Positions 59,474 through 64,000 of a DNA stretch of 64,000 bases are shown here, one piece after another. Position 1 is the stretch's first letter. Each line of letters starts with the position of its first letter. Position numbers and translations under genes: made by a program. Source of the stretch: Clavulina sp. PMI_390. Taxonomy: Eukaryota > Basidiomycota > Agaricomycetes > Cantharellales > Hydnaceae. The stretch covers positions 268,778 to 332,777 of the forward strand of contig WIDE01000029.1 in NCBI GenBank assembly GCA_015039315.1. The letters are read 5' to 3'. The notes under the pieces were generated by a model. The model had not been told where the DNA came from. It did no database searches and saw only the letters and a program-made list of their open reading frames with translations.

Positions 59474-60548
59474 TCACGAGAGGAACGGTTTCTTATCTTT
59501 TGCCGACCACTTGGTCAAGTCCCACTCTCCCGGGCCACGAAAGGGGTATTTGGGAACCTCTCTAAGATGCTCCTTATAGTCCCTCCAAGCACCAGCTAGA
59601 GCAAACACTCGAGCGTTTTCCTTGACCTTGGCGTCTCCCTTTTGCTCTTTCATCCAGGCATCAGGATCGTTCTCATCCTCGCTATTGTCATCCTCATCTT
59701 CGTCTTCATCTTCATCCTCATCCTCTTTAGCGTTTTCCTCCATCGCCTTCCGTTCCTCGGCAGGCAAACTTGCCAACCACTCGTTTACCATCCGCTCCTC
59801 GAGTTCCACGTCTGTTGGACCCAGTTTCTCGCGTGCATAACGTCTCAAGAGAGGAGAGTACTCGCAGATGGGATCGGCGATCTGATTTATATCCTCTCCG
59901 AGCTTGGACATGGTGCGGAGAGTGTGTCGGGCGTTAGGCAGCTTAGGGAGGTCGGCATAGTTCTTCAGGACGGTGCAGAGAAGTGCCGCATAGGCGTGGA
60001 AAACGGCAATGAAGTATTCACCGTCGTCGATTTCTAAGGAGATAAAAACGAATGCAATTAGCGGGTTTGTTCATTTGCACGGGAATAGCACGCAAAGCCA
60101 AAGGCTACAAAGGAAGCAGGGAATGAGAAAAAGTCAGACGTACGCGTCCAATCTTGCTCGAAGCTCATCATCATAGTTAGAGACTCTAGCATCGTCCACG
60201 CATCGGCCCACTGCTTCTTCACGACTTTGCCATGTATTTTCGATAGCTGCTCGTCGATCAAATTGATGACGCCGTATGAGTGAAAGTCTATCACGACCAG
60301 TAATTCGCCGACCACCCCACCATATCACGACGCGTCAATGCCCAAGTTCAATACAAAGTCTTACGCATTATAAGCTCACCATTGTAGATGTACATGCCAA
60401 AGAACTGTGGCTCGCGGTCGTCGCAGGCCTTCATGAGCTCGCGAAAGCGTTCCCATGCTGCTTCAGAGACCATGACGTGCCGTTTGCGTCCGAATATCTT
60501 GAAAGTGTAGCCAGGTGGGAGGACAGGTGCTCGGGTCTTTCTAGGCAT
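59474..60548 (-). CDS. unknown acidic protein, 290 aa
   Basis: Not recognised. Exons (minus): 60380-60548, 60144-60287 and 59474-60033 (873 nt). It starts MPRKTRAPVLPPGYTFKIFG; the first 200 residues look globular and helical (HAYAALLCTVLKNYADLPKLPN; ICEYSPLLRRYAREKLG). A run of alternating Asp/Glu follows (residues about 210-230) and a conserved-looking basic-aromatic end (WDLTKWSAKDKK). No signal peptide or membrane helix. It ends 218 bp from the Argonaute stop, convergently. Confidence 0.8.
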
Positions 60549-61248
60549 GATTTTGGAGATAGTATGTGGTGCTTTTAGGGTTTAGTAGTTTGGTGGTGGT
60601 GAGAGGTCAGGATCCGGCACGCGGCGAATTATGATGTAATTTGTTGTGGTCGTCACGGTCACATTCGCAATGGAGCATGTGAATTTGACGCTCCTCTCCA
60701 CCTGCAAAAAGATGGATCACGACCTCCCCTTGGCCGGACCGTCGAGATGTACGCGTTCTTTATGTGCATAGCTGGGAAGTGAGACCAAAATGAGAGCGAA
60801 TACGCTTTGAACGCGGCGGCTGATGACATCACACACCCCACGCCGCACGCTTCGCTTCGAAGGTCATGGTGGCGGATGAAAATCAGAACACAAGAAAGAA
60901 AGTATGTGTATCGAGCGGCGAAAGGGCCAAGAAACCCGCTTGTGCTGCCGAGCTAGGGATGGCCGGGTCTTCAGCACAATCACAGACGCCATCCAGCATT
61001 TTTGGTCAGGGAATTCGCTGCTCACTGGTGGTCAGTTGACCCCCTCTTTAGATAACTCACGAACAATTGAGATTGGGTATATAAATTGTAGACTAAACGA
61101 GGCTGATAGAGCGCACGCTCTGATGTATAATAACTAATGATAACGTCGTTGATCGGGCGCGGTGGTCAGAAGGGAATCGCCCGCCCATCATGAAAAATTC
61201 AAAACAAGCGGATACGACGGTGACAGGAAAAGGCCGCCAAGTAAATGA
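60549..61248. other. 0.7-kb intergenic region
   Basis: 5' of the acidic-protein gene and 3' of the tungstate-binding-like gene. Short frames only; no supported feature. Confidence 0.5.
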
Positions 61249-62294
61249 TCATGGAGCACCGCTATACAGCTGCTGGCCGTTCTTCGTGAAGTTAGTGATG
61301 ACCGCCTGACCCGGCGGGCTGATTGACCACTGAGCAAACTTCGTCGCGAACGAGACATTTTGCGCCCTGGTGCCAACAATGATGTGCGCAGGGTTGAGCA
61401 GTGGGTCCGTCGCGTTGTCCGTGGCGGCTTTGTAGATGGTCAGCTGGCTCTCGAGGTCGGTGGTGAGGGAGAGGTAGGTTCCTCGGTCGGTGATGGTGTA
61501 TTCCTTGAGGAGAATGGCGGCAGTGAGCGCTTGAATAGGGAAGGCGATGTACTGGTGGTACCAGGTCGAGTAGGGGGTCGCCCATGGGACCTGCAAAATG
61601 ATTAGATACGCGGAGGGGGCGCATGAGTTCGTTAGATTTGATTTTGACGCAGAAAACATAGAGCAAGCGATTTGCATACCTGACCAACGCCAAGCCAGAG
61701 AAGGGAGTCTTTGATGTTCGTAGCAGACTTGTCGTACCGCGTCAGGAAACGAACGGTGCTCGTCGTATCAACATTGGCAGCTGCATACAGCTTGGAGAAC
61801 TGCGTATAAATGTCGTCCGAGGAGCTGATGTTGGCGGGATTGGTTGTCGGCCCAATGAACAGGAAATGGTCGCGGAACATGTAGTAGCTCGGGCTTGTCG
61901 CGATGTTCTGGTCGATAGCGCGTCCTTCAGCGTCAGGGTCATATGTGATACCAAGGTCGATCACTCCCTGTTGGAGGTACTCGATGCTGGTAGTCGTGTC
62001 GCTCTCATACCATGCTACTTGGAAAGGAGCAGAGCCGTTCTGGACCGACTGTTGGATGAACGCGTTGGCGACAACTGCAGAGCAAGGGCATAGGTATTAT
62101 GCTGAAGGCATATGGCGTATGGTGGTAAACGAACCTCCAACAAGCCCACTCTGGCCAGCACCTCCGTTCCCAATCCTCAGAGCAATGGCCGAGTTGTTGC
62201 CATAGCCACCGTCGTACACTGCTGCAGGGTCAACAGCAGAGACGAAGTAGGGCAAAATTGCAGCAGCGAGAGCCAGGGAGGTATATTGGACCAT
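61249..62294 (-). CDS. secreted tungstate/molybdate-binding-like protein (TupA-type), 298 aa
   Basis: Periplasmic-binding-protein fold of the TupA/ModA kind. Exons (minus): 62135-62294, 61680-62074 and 61249-61590 (897 nt). An N-terminal signal peptide (YTSLALAAAILPYFVSAVD, cleavage near residue 20) suggests export. Core motifs: NNSAIALRIGNGGAGQSGLVG (the oxyanion loop region), FIQQSVQNGSAPFQVAWYES, IEYLQQGVIDLGITYDPDAE, the hinge FRDHFLFIGPTTNPANIS and DKSATNIKDSLLWLG, VPWATPYSTWYHQYI. In bacteria such proteins feed an ABC importer; no ABC membrane partner is in this window. Homologues are known in fungi, and a bacterial origin is a reasonable inference. The two introns show it is domesticated. 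Confidence 0.83.
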
Positions 62295-63640
62295 CGTGGT
62301 TTTTGGCGCAAGAAGGGGGTCAACAAGATGCTCTTTGAAGGGCTCAACAGCTGCTACGACGGCGGGGACGGAAGGGGGGGTGGTCGTGGAACGAGAATCA
62401 CAGGGCGTGTCCTGTCAAACTCTTGTGGTTGATATATTTTTCGCCTTGGGAGTTCCGGGTGAAATTCTCCGCAAAGAAGCTTCCGACACCTCGGGAAGAA
62501 CTTAAAAACTCAACGCCGGGCGCCGTCAACCCTCGGCATCAATTATTGTCTCAGAAACACGATGCCAGCACCAGTTTGCAGGTAGACTTATTAATTACCG
62601 TGTACGAGCCCAGGACATCGCGCCACCCTCGTTTTATCCTCTTGGCGCGCTTTCACGGGAACATGGTATAGATTCTGCACCAAACTCTCGCGAAAGATTC
62701 CTGTTCGTATACTTTCTCTTCCCATAGTTGGGTTTCTTTCGGCGCCAGCCTACAAGAGACACGGTGGAGGACAACTTTATCAAAAAGCCCCACAAGACGC
62801 TCCGCCCAAGCTCCACTTGGGGGTCCTTTTGAATAGTTTTAGGACCCCCATCTATTGTCAAGGATTTAGCTCCACCGATTCGAATTTCCAAGCATCGGCG
62901 ATGTCAAGCCACTCAGGGTTGGCAGACCATTCAGCCCATGGCAACAGGCGGCATACAGGGTGCTGCTGATAACCGAAGTTGGAATATTGCATGGGTGGCG
63001 CCGTCGTCTTAGGTTGGGCTTTTATCAGGACGCGGTTAGGGTGCAGTGTGTTTTGTTAGCAGTCGCAGCACAAGTCTAGGGGAAGGACTTCATGTGGTTG
63101 TACATATTTGGCGATTTGGTTGGCGCACGTGGAAACCAAACAGAGATAGCGCGCAAGTACAAGCCCCAGCTTCATTTGTCAGTCGAGGAAACAAGTGCTA
63201 ATCCATCTATCCAATGCTATCGCATGCTGATATGCATGCAGCCCCTGAGCTCGTCAAATTGTCTTTCTTTACAGGTTCCGCCAAATTTCCATTACTGCTG
63301 TCCAGCAGTCAGAGCTACCCTCGCAATATCAAGCTCTCGTAGTCTCCAGCTCCTTCACAAGATGCTGTACCACTACAACCGTGAACCATTGCTAATCAAA
63401 ACCCTTTATCTACATGACACCGCTTTTGAGTACTGCTGCAGTGAACGCGCCTCGCCGCTAATATGGCGCTCTAGGTCGCTTATTGGGGAGGGCTATTACC
63501 ACACAAACACATTAAGCTTGCATAGCGGTCCAAGGGCTATCCGTCCATACAATTTGAAGACTGGTCGATGCGGCAACGTGACCTGAACCAAAAGGCGCGC
63601 GTCGATCGATCGTTGACCTTACTTCTTACTACCACTAACA
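62295..63640. promoter_or_regulatory. 1.3-kb divergent region, TupA-like gene / second RGG gene
   Basis: Holds both promoters. A 165-codon open frame (63092-63586) has no splice support or family likeness and is not called. Two overlapping hairpins lie at 62805-62849. Confidence 0.45.
62805..62849. repeat. two overlapping inverted repeats
   Basis: CCCAAG (62805-62810) pairs with CTTGGG (62816-62821), and GGGGGTCCT (62819-62827) pairs exactly with AGGACCCCC (62841-62849). They share the central G run, so only one hairpin can form at a time. Confidence 0.6.
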
Positions 63641-64000
63641 ATGACCGGACGCGGACAAGGACGAGGCCAAGGAAGGGGAAGAGGTTAGTTGCTCCTCATG
63701 TGGTCGACCTTGTACTCATGGATTCCAACTGTGTAGGTGATCGTGGTCGGGGAACATCGAATCAACCACAGCGAGGACGCGGGACAAGCCCAAGCTCTGG
63801 GCCGCCACCATCTACTAGTCGCGGTTGGTCAATTCCCGATGTCCAACCATGCCATATTTAACCAAGTCAACGCTTAGGTGGATCACCCAGTGGCGGGCGA
63901 GGGGGTGGTGATGGTGGTAGTCGAGGCGCAGGACGAGGAAACGCTGGAGGCGCGAGAGGTTCCAGTACGTGACATAAAATCTTTACCGATACTGGGATGA
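63641..64000 (+). CDS. RGG-rich 5' end of a probable second Argonaute (cut by window edge)
   Basis: ATG 63641 opens MTGRGQGRGQGRGR, exon 63641-63683, then 63735-63823 region (87 nt, from 63737) and 63878-63964 (87 nt), with donors GTTAGT, GTTGGT and GTACGT. All introns are phase 1 and the inner exons are multiples of three, encoding only RG/GG/PS-rich sequence. The nearby Argonaute at 54966 begins in exactly this way (short MxGRG exon, then symmetric Gly/Arg exons split within a Gly codon). The PAZ and PIWI parts would lie beyond 64000, so the assignment is inference; other RGG-box RNA-binding proteins remain possible. Confidence 0.5.

Noticed and set aside
63092..63586. 165-codon ATG-initiated frame in the divergent promoter
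   Set aside because: Low coding quality with many Cys and Ser, no splice signals or motifs; could be chance. Transcription data would decide.
1..64000. CRISPR arrays, rRNA, obvious tRNA genes or intact transposons
   Set aside because: No regularly spaced repeats, rRNA-like tracts or transposase/reverse transcriptase motifs were seen; tRNAs cannot be fully excluded by eye.

Overview
This window looks like nuclear chromosomal DNA of a filamentous basidiomycete, probably an Agaricomycete. Genes are dense and lie on both strands. Almost every gene is broken by many short introns (mostly about 50-90 nt, GT..AG, often GTACGT, GTGAGT or GTTCGT donors). The prot­eins include a Zn2Cys6 regulator, Argonaute, FMP27, an ARA2-type reductase and a secreted TupA-like binding protein. 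I see no viral genes, CRISPR arrays, rRNA genes or intact transposons. The exact genus cannot be fixed from the sequence alone. Exon models were built by hand from splice consensus, reading-frame continuity and family motifs; most genes below close in frame from ATG to stop.

Layout. 1-4726: two head-to-tail alpha-tubulin genes (minus strand) with different intron sets; the second carries a 3-nt microexon. 5393-6450: glucose-6-phosphate 1-epimerase. 7892-10488: cobalamin-independent methionine synthase (MET6). 11398-11963: small unknown gene. 12519-17142: nucleoporin Nup120/Nup160. 17444-18892: aldo/keto reductase of the D-arabinose dehydrogenase type. 19157-21069: F-box protein. 21207-23196: bystin/ENP1. 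23452-26936: Zn2Cys6 transcription factor. 27984-about 30059: long disordered protein. 30743-32880: AAA ATPase, divergent with TOM20 (32976-33770) over a 95-bp gap. 34018-35650: SET-domain protein. 35801-37577: MFS transporter. 37778-38832: membrane-anchored cytochrome b5-like protein. 38910-41494: unknown multi-exon locus. 41881-42905: REX4-like exonuclease fold that has lost its catalytic residues. 43886-45031: COX18. 45252-54606: giant FMP27 lipid-transfer protein. 54966-59256: Argonaute. 59474-60548: acidic unknown protein. 61249-62294: secreted tungstate-binding-like protein. 63641-end: the RGG-rich start of what is probably a second Argonaute.

Most genes are housekeeping: microtubules, methionine, nuclear pore, 40S biogenesis, mitochondrial import and insertion. 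Mitochondria-related genes sit in divergent pairs (AAA ATPase/TOM20; COX18/FMP27). The right-hand 10 kb is the more unusual part: an Argonaute, a bacterial-type periplasmic binding protein and a second Argonaute-like 5' end lie within 9 kb. The strongest points for follow-up are the 3-nt tubulin microexon, the catalytically dead REX4-like protein retained as an intact seven-exon gene, and the symmetric RGG exons shared by the two Argonaute loci.
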